A DNA stretch of 64,000 nucleotides from Aporhodopirellula rubra. Its GTDB lineage: Bacteria > Planctomycetota > Planctomycetia > Pirellulales > Pirellulaceae. The notes under the pieces were generated by a model that saw only the letters and a program-made list of their open reading frames with translations, ran no database searches and was not told the origin of the DNA. Shown piece by piece: positions 15,875-24,400 of the stretch; position 1 is the stretch's first letter; each line of letters begins with the position of its first letter. The position numbers and the translations under genes are program-made. Location of the stretch: the NCBI RefSeq assembly GCF_014192335.1, contig NZ_JACHXU010000001.1:538802-602801 (forward strand), read 5' to 3'.

Positions 15875-18800
15875 ATGCACGGCCGCATGGACTCCTCTTC
15901 TGCTATCCGACCTGAAGCCTCGACGGTGCATCGCGCCGAATCGACCGGTGAGGTTGTGCCCGAAGAGAGCGTCACGCCGTTATCGGTCAACGAGAGCGAG
16001 CTCGAGGCGGCCGAAACGGTCATTCGCCAGGATCCTCTCGGATCACTCTCGGGGAATTTGTCCGCGGGAGACGGATCGGCGTCTCGCGGTGATCCAGGAA
16101 CGGGAAATTATGGCGGCGATTCGAACTCGCGTGGTGATTCTCGCTCGCGAGGCTCCGGCAGCGGTTCGTTGCCCGGGCCGACGCACCACACGCCCGCCTC
16201 CCTGACGCGGGATTTGCAGGGACAGCGGCTGAATCATTTCGAGCTTCTCGAACAGATCGGCGGGGGCGGAATGGGAGCCGTTTTCCGCGCTGTCGACGAA
16301 CGGCTCGGGCGAACCGTTGCGGTCAAAGTGGTCCCCTTTGCCGCCGGTGACCCCGATTTGCAGCGGCGGTTTCGTAACGAAGCCCAGAGTGCCGCGAAGC
16401 TGGATCACCCGCTGATCGCTCGGGTGTTCGAAGTCGGCAACGACGGGCCGTGGTACTACATCGTTTTCGAATACATCGACGGTCGCAACATTCGCGACAT
16501 CGTCTCGGGCAGCGGCCCGTTGTCTCTCGATGACGCGGTCTATTATACGTGCCAGGTCGCCGAAGCGATCGGTCATGCATCGCGTCGCGGGATCGTGCAC
16601 CGCGATATCAAACCGTCCAACGTGGTCGTGACGGAAGAGAGTTCGATCAAACTGGTCGACATGGGTTTGGCTCGGTCGGAGAGTTTTGACACGAGTGAAG
16701 ACATGACCGCGAGCGGCGTGACGCTCGGTACGTTCGATTACATTTCGCCGGAACAGGCACACGATCCTCGATTGGCCGACATCCGCAGTGACCTCTACTC
16801 GCTCGGTTGTACGTTTTTCTACATGCTCACCGGATCGCCACCCTACCCCGGTGGCACGATGTTGCAAAAATTGCTCAATCACGGCAATGCGGCGATCCCT
16901 GATATCCGCGAACACCGCGACGATGCGAGTGACGATTTAGCGGCGATCTTGCGGAAGATGCTCGCTAAGCAGCCCGACCAACGTTATCAAAACTCGCAAA
17001 GCTTGATCGCGGATTTGCGCGAGTTGGCGTTGCGAGAAAATTTGCGTCGCAGTCGTGGCGTGGACGTCGTGACGGTCGAAGACGACAAAGCGATCCTGCG
17101 ACGGGTGCTGCGTCACTTGCCATGGGTGGTCGCGGCCTCATTATTGTTGGTCAGCGCGATCGGATTGGAGGTGTTTTCGTGGCAGGAGCGAAGTGAGTTC
17201 AGTTCGCAGGTGGCGTCGACGGTTTCTGTTGATGCGATCGAATCGGTTCCCGTATTCAATACCACCAACAGTCTTGAACAAAAGGGCGATTCGAAAACCC
17301 AGGCCACGACGGATCCGCTCAAGAGCAACGGGCCTGTTTTCACTTCACCAGGGATCGTCGAAGACGACGGACTCTATCTGCCCCCGCTGGGCCCAACCGA
17401 CTCCGGTGCAACGACTGGTGTTCCGGGCAGTGGCGGCGTCAACAGTCCGGGAACGGATTATGGGGCAACGATCGGTTCGGGAGTCTCGAGCGGTGCCATC
17501 GGTCCTAACCCTCCTCGGTCGAATTTGCCGCTGTCGCGAGACATGTTGGATGCCAGCGAAGGGCCGCGTCTTCCCATCATGGGGCCGCAGTTGCCGTTGT
17601 CGGTTCCGACCGTGCCCGTTGAATCGCCCTCGATCGTTGATGTCTTGCCTGGACTCGATCCGCGTGGACCCACGATCGGACCCGAATTGCCGTCGCCCAC
17701 TGTGTCGGCGAACTCGGGGGCTGCCAGTGAGATGGATCCACGACGCGTCGGTTCAAACCGTCTGCCGAGTGATCCGCCGAGCTTGCAGAACTTTCCATTG
17801 CCCATCGGTTCGGAGGGAGACATCGATGACATCAGCGAGATGCCGATGACGCCTCGCGTGCCTTCTTTCGCGGGCATGAATCTACGTCCGAGTGATTCCA
17901 ATTCGGTAGCGATGAGCGGCACCGACTCCGATCGCTCGACAACGGCAGGGGACCTTCCCGATCGCACCACCATCCTGGATCCTCCTCACCTCGTTCGCAT
18001 CGTCACGGCGGATGCGATGCAGAGCATGACGATTCGAGAGGATGCCGAGAGCGCTGGTGTGGTGTTGACGACGTCGCTCGCGGACGCGTTGGAATTGGCA
18101 CGTCGCCATCGTGTTGAACAAATCGATATTGATACGCCGATGTTGGCCAGTGGTCCCGTTGTCGTGGAGGAAGACGACTTGGTGATTGCGTCGTCGGTTC
18201 CAGGCGGAACGGCGATCGTGTTTACGTCTAATCGTGAAGTCGATATGCAACGCAGCGACATGATGTCGATCGGGTCGAACCGGATCGATCTCGTCGATTT
18301 GCATTTGTACTGGACGGTGCCGGCGAGTGAGACCGATGGCGGTGCGATGTTAGCAATGAACGACAATCGACAGGTTCGTTTGACGGATTGTTCGATCACG
18401 ATCGACAACCCCTCACGCCGCGACGAGATTCACGCGTTCAACATCGTGACGGATGAAGACTCGCTGGAGATGAGGGGTGTGCGTCCGGCACGAACCTCAA
18501 CGGGTTTGGCCGATCCGTTGCCGCTGATTTCGATCGAATTGTACAACGTAATCGTTCGCGGTCAGATTTCGATGTTGCGGATGGACATCGCTGCAGAGTT
18601 GCAGTTGTTGTGGGAGAACGGACTGCTCGCGGTTTCCCGGCGAATGATTGAAACGGGCGGATCGATACAGTTGCCACAGCCCAAATCGGGATCCATTCGG
18701 TTGTCGCTGCAGCGGCTCACCGCGTACGTCCCGCGAGGTTTGTTGTCGATGCGCCTCGGGGTCAGCACGCCGTACCCGGTCGCGATCGAACGTCAGGCTG

Positions 18801-19207
18801 AAGAGAGCGTGTTTGTGGTTGATCGCGGCGTGCCTCACGTTGAGATTACAGGAGTCTCTCGGGATGACGAGGACCAATCCTGGCTGCGTCTGCGTGGAGC
18901 GTCCAATGCCTACGAAGCCGACACTACGTTGAGTGATCCCTTGTACGTCATTCGCGATCAAACCGGTCAAAAAACAACGACAACGTTGAATGATTTAATC
19001 GTGAATCAGCCGATTTGGGCCGATGAAAGAACTCCGCGATGGGTGGTTCGCTGGTCGCAACCGCTTCCGGATTCGGTTTCGGTTAGTCGATTGGTGCCAG
19101 CCGATTTCCGCCAAGATGGCTCATTATTTGCCGGATTCCAAGAAAAAAGCTTGCCAAAAATGCCGATGCAGCGAACATTGGATTTCTCGACGACCGAAAC
19201 CCCCTAG
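15875..19207 (+). CDS. Membrane Ser/Thr protein kinase with large extracytoplasmic region
   Basis: About 1,110 residues. The frame is open from a TTG at 15803; I chose the ATG at 15875, with 15887 also possible. After a Ser/Gly-rich leader of about 115 residues comes a Hanks-type kinase domain (about 118-390): glycine loop GGGGMGAVF, Lys in VAVKVV, catalytic HRDIKPSN, and SPEQA. The usual DFG is DMG here. One membrane helix (about 414-436) follows, then a Pro/Ser/Gly-rich stretch of about 270 residues, then a beta-rich C-terminal region with no family I recognise. The predicted topology is kinase inside, Pro-rich and beta domains outside. Long kinases of this layout are common in planctomycetes. 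Substrate and signal are unknown. Confidence 0.9.
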   Translation: MHGRMDSSSAIRPEASTVHRAESTGEVVPEESVTPLSVNESELEAAETVIRQDPLGSLSGNLSAGDGSASRGDPGTGNYGGDSNSRGDSRSRGSGSGSLPGPTHHTPASLTRDLQGQRLNHFELLEQIGGGGMGAVFRAVDERLGRTVAVKVVPFAAGDPDLQRRFRNEAQSAAKLDHPLIARVFEVGNDGPWYYIVFEYIDGRNIRDIVSGSGPLSLDDAVYYTCQVAEAIGHASRRGIVHRDIKPSNVVVTEESSIKLVDMGLARSESFDTSEDMTASGVTLGTFDYISPEQAHDPRLADIRSDLYSLGCTFFYMLTGSPPYPGGTMLQKLLNHGNAAIPDIREHRDDASDDLAAILRKMLAKQPDQRYQNSQSLIADLRELALRENLRRSRGVDVVTVEDDKAILRRVLRHLPWVVAASLLLVSAIGLEVFSWQERSEFSSQVASTVSVDAIESVPVFNTTNSLEQKGDSKTQATTDPLKSNGPVFTSPGIVEDDGLYLPPLGPTDSGATTGVPGSGGVNSPGTDYGATIGSGVSSGAIGPNPPRSNLPLSRDMLDASEGPRLPIMGPQLPLSVPTVPVESPSIVDVLPGLDPRGPTIGPELPSPTVSANSGAASEMDPRRVGSNRLPSDPPSLQNFPLPIGSEGDIDDISEMPMTPRVPSFAGMNLRPSDSNSVAMSGTDSDRSTTAGDLPDRTTILDPPHLVRIVTADAMQSMTIREDAESAGVVLTTSLADALELARRHRVEQIDIDTPMLASGPVVVEEDDLVIASSVPGGTAIVFTSNREVDMQRSDMMSIGSNRIDLVDLHLYWTVPASETDGGAMLAMNDNRQVRLTDCSITIDNPSRRDEIHAFNIVTDEDSLEMRGVRPARTSTGLADPLPLISIELYNVIVRGQISMLRMDIAAELQLLWENGLLAVSRRMIETGGSIQLPQPKSGSIRLSLQRLTAYVPRGLLSMRLGVSTPYPVAIERQAEESVFVVDRGVPHVEITGVSRDDEDQSWLRLRGASNAYEADTTLSDPLYVIRDQTGQKTTTTLNDLIVNQPIWADERTPRWVVRWSQPLPDSVSVSRLVPADFRQDGSLFAGFQEKSLPKMPMQRTLDFSTTETP

Positions 19208-19268
19208 TGGGACGCCATCGGTCTAGAATCGAGGCGTGGAAATTTTTCGTGCCAAAAAGTATGATCAT

Positions 19269-19298
19269 TTGACTTTGCCCCCTGCGAGCGACTTTAAT
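19269..19298 (+). promoter_or_regulatory. Sigma-70-like promoter of the monohaem cytochrome gene
   Basis: TTGACT at 19269-19274 and TTTAAT at 19293-19298 are separated by 18 bases; each matches the consensus at five of six positions. It lies about 75 bases upstream of the cytochrome start at 19372. The repeated GAAATTTTTCGT element (19239-19250) is just upstream of the -35. Confidence 0.5.
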
Positions 19299-19371
19299 AG
19301 GGGCGATTAAAGATCCACTGATCGTGACTCCCACCTTACTTACCCACCGATTCAACCCAGGAAACAACTCG

Positions 19372-19764
19372 ATGAAACGTTTGGCTCTCATGTTCGGCCT
19401 CCTCGTCTGCCTGACGACACCGTCGTTTGCTATCAGCGAATTCGGCAAACAATTCAAGGCACAAGTGATGGAATCCGAAGCACCGGATGAATTCAAGAAA
19501 GCAGTCAAGAAAGCGAACTGCTACATTTGTCACGTCAAAGGCGAAGACAAAGACGAAGTACGCAACGAGTATGGAATCGCTGTCGGTAAATTCCTCGACG
19601 GAGAGGATTTCCCAAAGGACTACATCAAGAACAATCCAGATGAAGCCAAAGCAAAGATTCTCGAAGGATTCAAAAAGGCTGGCGAAGTCAAAAGCAAAGA
19701 CGGCCGAGCGTTTGGCGAGAAGATCAAAGCTCACGAGTTGCCCGCAACCGACGCCGGCATCTAG
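19372..19764 (+). CDS. Small exported monohaem c-type cytochrome-like protein
   Basis: A 130-residue protein. The ATG at 19372, preceded by AGGA about nine bases upstream, gives a textbook Sec signal peptide (about residues 1-20, cleavage after SFA). The mature part is Lys/Glu-rich and helical with one haem-binding motif, CYICH (about residues 49-53). Total length and single haem fit a small soluble periplasmic electron carrier, but no distal Met ligand can be assigned with confidence. The gene has its own promoter and is followed about 60 bases later by a strong terminator, so it is probably a monocistronic, well-expressed gene. Confidence 0.78.
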   Translation: MKRLALMFGLLVCLTTPSFAISEFGKQFKAQVMESEAPDEFKKAVKKANCYICHVKGEDKDEVRNEYGIAVGKFLDGEDFPKDYIKNNPDEAKAKILEGFKKAGEVKSKDGRAFGEKIKAHELPATDAGI

Positions 19765-19826
19765 TTCCGAAGATTGTCTGAGATTCGCATCGCGAAATCT
19801 GTGACATCGCATTGACCAAACAACTG

Positions 19827-19862
19827 ATCCCGCAGGAGCTTTGTTCCTGCGGGATTTTTTTG
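19827..19862 (+). terminator. Rho-independent terminator
   Basis: An 11-base perfect stem (19827-19837 with 19845-19855), a 7-base loop and a run of seven T. It lies 62 bases after the stop of the monohaem cytochrome gene and is the clearest terminator in the window. Confidence 0.92.
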
Positions 19863-19881
19863 TGTTGATCCAACGCTGCGA

Positions 19882-20040
19882 CTAACCAATCACCGCGATC
19901 GCTTTGGCGGCACGGTGGCGCGGATCTTCCACGACGAAAAGTGACACCCATGCCGGTTCGTGCGTGGGTCGCGGCAATTGTTCCGTCAAAGATGTTGCGG
20001 GAGTGTCTACTTCCGTCGCCTGCTCACGAAAAGATTTCCG
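19882..20040 (-). other. In-frame open extension after the PQQ-propeller stop codon
   Basis: Directly after the TAA at 20041-20043 the same frame stays open for 52 codons to a TAG at 19882-19884. The predicted peptide looks protein-like, with an end such as LFVVEDPRHRAAKAIAVIG. It may be a relic of a longer ancestral C-terminus or simply chance. There is no start codon or ribosome-binding site for independent translation. Confidence 0.3.
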
Positions 20041-21312
20041 TTAGCGTGAAAAATTGAACAGATGCTTTTCGCCACGGATAATCAATTGATTATCAATCGG
20101 TGCCGGGGTGGCATCGATCGTTTCACCTAATTCGTTGGTCGCGACGATCTCGAAACGTGGGGAGTCTTTGATCACAACCACCGTCCCGTCGCGGTCCGAC
20201 AGATAAACATGCCCACCCGCAGCCACCGGCGACGCGTAGATGTTATCGAGACCTCGGATTCGTTGGGTGCTATAGTGCGGCTTGCCTGTCGTGGCATCAA
20301 CACAGGTCAACACGCCGGCTCGCCCTTTGTAGTAGTACAGCCGATCGCCTGAAAGTAATGGGGACGCGATATCCGGCGTGTCGCGTTCGATTGTCCATAG
20401 GACGTTCGACGTGCCTTGCAAGTCTCCTCGCCCGCCAACACGAAACGCACCCAAGAATGAACCACGGAAACCGCTGGCGATGTAGACGACACCATCGCGA
20501 TAGACCGGTGATGCGGCGGGGCGTTGAGTTTGTCCCGCACATCGCCACAGTTCTGCACCGGTGTCGAAGTCATACGCTCGTGCGTAGTTTTGGCCCGTTG
20601 TGATGATCTCGACACGTCCGCCGTGTTCGATTACCAGCGGCGTTCCCCAATTGGTCGGCTCATCACGCTCGACTTCCCAGATCGTTGCGCCGGTGGTCTT
20701 GTTGATCGCGTAGAGTTTGGATTGTCCTTCGTGATCCCAAGGCAGGATCAATCGATCACCGGCAAGGACGGGGGAACTGCCTTCACCGAAACCGTTTCGC
20801 GTCGTCATCGGTGGGAAGTTGGTTCGCTTCCAAACGAGGTTGCCGTTCATCGTGTAACAATACAGACCACGCGAACCGAACGACGCGTAGACATGTTCAC
20901 CATCGGTAACCGGCGACGCGGATGCGAATCCGTTCGTTGAGTGGGTTTCTTGATGTGGTGTGGCTTCAACGGCAACTTGTCGCCATCGTTCCATGCCTGT
21001 TTCGCGGTCGAAGCAAAAGAGCACAAACTGATGTTGGGGGATTTTGCCTTCTGACACTGGAATCGCCGAAACAACGAAAATGTCGTCTTCCCAGACAATT
21101 GGCGAGCCGGACCCGAGACCCGGCACGGCAACTTTCCATCGCAAATTGAGTGAATTGTTGAATTCCGTCGGCGGGTCGGCGTTATTGGCGACGGCGTTCC
21201 CATCGGGACCTCGCCAGTGGGCCCAATTATCGGCGTGACAGGTGTTGGAAAGGCAGCCGACCAAAAACAGGATGGTCAGTCGTAACGCGCAGGGCGAAAT
21301 TAGATGGTTCAT
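20041..21312 (-). CDS. Exported PQQ-type beta-propeller protein
   Basis: A 423-residue protein from the ATG at 21312; an upstream in-frame start at 21387 would add 25 residues ahead of the signal peptide and is less likely. The N-terminal signal ends either as a lipobox-like LVGC or at CHA-DN. The mature protein starts with the planctomycete-typical NWAHWRGPDGNAVA and continues with repeated blades (GSPIVWEDDIFVV, ASPVTDGEHVYASF, SSPVLAGDRLILPW, ASPVYRDGVVYIAS, ASPLLSGDRLYYY, ASPVAAGGHVYLSD), about seven in all. Such proteins resemble BamB and PQQ dehydrogenase propellers, but there is no sign of a catalytic dehydrogenase part. Role unknown; scaffold or sugar/alcohol-related functions are guesses. 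Confidence 0.88.
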   Translation of the reverse strand: MNHLISPCALRLTILFLVGCLSNTCHADNWAHWRGPDGNAVANNADPPTEFNNSLNLRWKVAVPGLGSGSPIVWEDDIFVVSAIPVSEGKIPQHQFVLFCFDRETGMERWRQVAVEATPHQETHSTNGFASASPVTDGEHVYASFGSRGLYCYTMNGNLVWKRTNFPPMTTRNGFGEGSSPVLAGDRLILPWDHEGQSKLYAINKTTGATIWEVERDEPTNWGTPLVIEHGGRVEIITTGQNYARAYDFDTGAELWRCAGQTQRPAASPVYRDGVVYIASGFRGSFLGAFRVGGRGDLQGTSNVLWTIERDTPDIASPLLSGDRLYYYKGRAGVLTCVDATTGKPHYSTQRIRGLDNIYASPVAAGGHVYLSDRDGTVVVIKDSPRFEIVATNELGETIDATPAPIDNQLIIRGEKHLFNFSR

Positions 21313-21428
21313 GAGACGAGGGCGATCAAGGGAAGAGTAGAGAAGCGTCGGCAGTATAACGGCTAACCGTAGACGAGCAGTAGACACGAAATTTCGACGC
21401 TGCTCGTGAACCCACGCTCAAATCCCAT

Positions 21429-21446
21429 GATCGCCCGGAAGCGATC
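21429..21446 (-). terminator. Hairpin downstream of the giant surface-protein gene
   Basis: GATCGC and GCGATC form a 6-base stem around a 6-base loop, 28 bases after the stop of the giant gene and before the PQQ-propeller gene. There is no strong T run on the minus strand, so it may be a weak terminator or processing signal. Confidence 0.35.
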
Positions 21447-21473
21447 TTATCATGACGTCGTGTTGCGTCTTGC

Positions 21474-24400
21474 TTAGAACGTCAGGCCGATCAAAGCGTC
21501 GAGGGCGTCTTCGGTCTCGTCATCATCTTCGCTGTCGAAGAATGAATCCACCGCATCATGCCATTCAACTTCGCTGGCCTCGGTGCTGTCCGAAGGATCA
21601 ACCGCCTCTCCGCCGACCCCAACGGTATCGAGCCGGTTGAGTTCGTTGATGACCTGCAGCGCATCGACGGCGGTCAACTTCGCGTCCCCGTTGACGTCGA
21701 TGAAGAGGTCGCCAATGGTTGCCTGAACACGAGCCCGCGAACCCGCCTCGGCTTCGGTAACGCCTGAATTGAGTTGATTGATAATGATCAACGCATCGAG
21801 TGAAGTCACGTTGCCGTCGTTGTTAACGTCGTAGGCGTTGGACTCGTTCGTCAGTGTGCCCGAATCAACGTCGATGTCTTCACCGGTCGGTGGGTCGAAA
21901 TTGCCAAAGATCGGTAACGCAAACTCATCGCCCCACTGCGTGAACAGGTCGTTACCGAGAGGTGCGGGGCTGAAGGATGCGAAGTTCGTTTCCGCGTTGG
22001 CTCCGGTATCGTCGGAGACCCAGAAGAAGAACTCACCTTGTTCCTTCGGCAGCACGGCTTGCCGGCCCTTCACCCAAATCCCGATGTCATCGATGCCGTC
22101 GAGGTTAATGTCACCGGCGACCGGTTTGTCAGTGAATCCGCTCAGGCCGGCAAATCGGCCTGCGTCATCGGTCAGTGGCAATTGCATGTCGGCGATGCCG
22201 TCACGGTTCGAATCGATGATAATCGTGTTGGTGTCGTTGACGTAGACGGCCAGATCATCTTGAGCAGGATTGCCGGGCGTGCCTTCCAAACCGATGTTGA
22301 CGAAGTTACCGACCAACGGAATGCCGTTGTAATTGGTTGGGATAATCTCACCGAGATCGATGGTGTTGTTGCCGTTGGTGTCGAGATACCAGTTCTGGCC
22401 GTCAAACAAACCGATCTCATCGCTCGGTCGCCGGCCCGCGGCAATCGCGGCAACGTCCGCAGCACTAGTGAAAAAGTTGCCCGCAACGGGTGCGGCATTG
22501 ACCTGATACGCACTCACGCTGGCGACGTCACCGACACCGTCATCATCGGTGTCAATCAGGAAGCTGTACGCGCCGTTGAAGAGGCCATACGCACCGAGTT
22601 TATCGAATCCCGAAGCCGCCGCTCCACCGCCGGCGCCGAAGTTGCCTGCGAACAACCCGTCACTGATTCGTCCGAATTGGTAAACGAAATCGCGGTTGGT
22701 AGCATCGTTGTCCTGACCTTCCGGATCCCAGACTTGGTTGCCATTGATATCAGCGTAAACCAGACCTTGGCTCCACGTTCCGACTTCCGGGCGACTGTCG
22801 ACGGTGAATCGGGCGACGAAATCACCGCCTGGAATACCGTCACCGGAGGGTAGGTTCAATCCGCCGAGCGGTCGATCGGAATCGCTCTCTCCGTCTAGGT
22901 TGTTTCCTGCCGGATCGATCAACGTGTCCTTGATTGTCAGGGTGAAGCGGTCGTCGGGAAGTGGTTCCGTGAACGTCAAGATGATGTTTCCGGTAGCTTC
23001 GCCGTTGACAACCGCCGCATCGGGAGTGAACGTGATGTTTGCTATCGGCATGATTCCCGAGTGATCGCCAACGACCGAAATGGTGGATCCGTTGAATACA
23101 TTCGATAACGCGTCATACGGGAACTTCGCGATGCGTTCGACAAAGTCTTCAATCGCGATGGTGAGCGAATCGACTCGCGGGGTTGGACCTTGGTCCACGT
23201 TGTCGGGTTTCAGCGTGAATAGATCAAAGTCAACGTCGGTGATCGTTACGTCGGTTACGCGAGGGCCTTGCGTGTCGAGGAAAATCTCGAGTTGCTGAAT
23301 GTTGTCGCCAACACCATCGGCGATCGAATTCAGGTTGCCCGCCAAATCTTCCGCCGTCACGAAGACTTCGCGAAGTCCGTCGACGGCTCCGAAGAAGTTC
23401 GTGTCGTTGAGGTCGAACAGGAACTCGTTACGCCAGGTTCCTGACGGGTAGGCATCGTCGCCATCGAGCGGTGAGGCAACCGTGATGACGGTTTCGGTTC
23501 CCGGATCAACCGTGTCATTGTCCGTTGAATCAACGAACAAGTAAACGATCGCGTTGGCTTCCGCGGTTCCGACGAATTCCGGGCGCGTGTCGTTGGTGAT
23601 CAGATCGTTGAGTGTGCCGGGGATCAAAACGTCACCGCTGTCGTTGTCAACGACTCGCCGAATCTGAACCGGCGGTGCGACGGTGTCGATCGTCACGTCC
23701 AGCAGGAAGTCGTGGCTGATGTTACCGGCACGGTCTTCCACTTCGAGTTTCAAATTGTGAATGCCGTCAGCCAGCAGTGGCAAAGTCTCGGTGATGAAGG
23801 TGTTCGCGGTAAACATGGCTTCGAGACCGACGAGTGACGTGTTCGCGTCCTCCGCGGCATCGGTCGATGAATCGTACAGCAGGATTTCGGCAGACGTTTC
23901 CAACCGATCGTAGATGCGGAATTTGAAGTTGTCCTGGAATAAGACTTGGTGCAGATCGACGTTGGTGTCGTGTGACGTCATCGTGACCGTCGGCGTGTTG
24001 TCGTTGGTGACGTTGTCATCGTTGTGACGCCCCGAGTCGCTCGTTTCGACCAGATCCAAAAATGCCGTGTTCGGCTGGATCGTGTCGACTTCCAATCGAA
24101 TGGTTTCCGAGGTCGCATGGTTGCCGCCCCAATCTTCGATCAACGCATAGACGTCGTAGACACCGTCGGCGAGCGGTTCGGCGGTGATTTCCCACATGCC
24201 TAATCGGTCATCATCGGTGGCGCCCGGAATTCCAGCTTCGACGTCGGTGTAATCCGACCCAACGACTCCGGTGCCGATGATCAACAGATCGCCAAATGGC
24301 ACACCCGCTGCGTTGACCTTCTGCGCGAATAGCGTGATGTCATTCATCACATCGCCGCGGCCCTGGAATGCGATCTCTTGAATGCTGGTCACGTTGTCGT

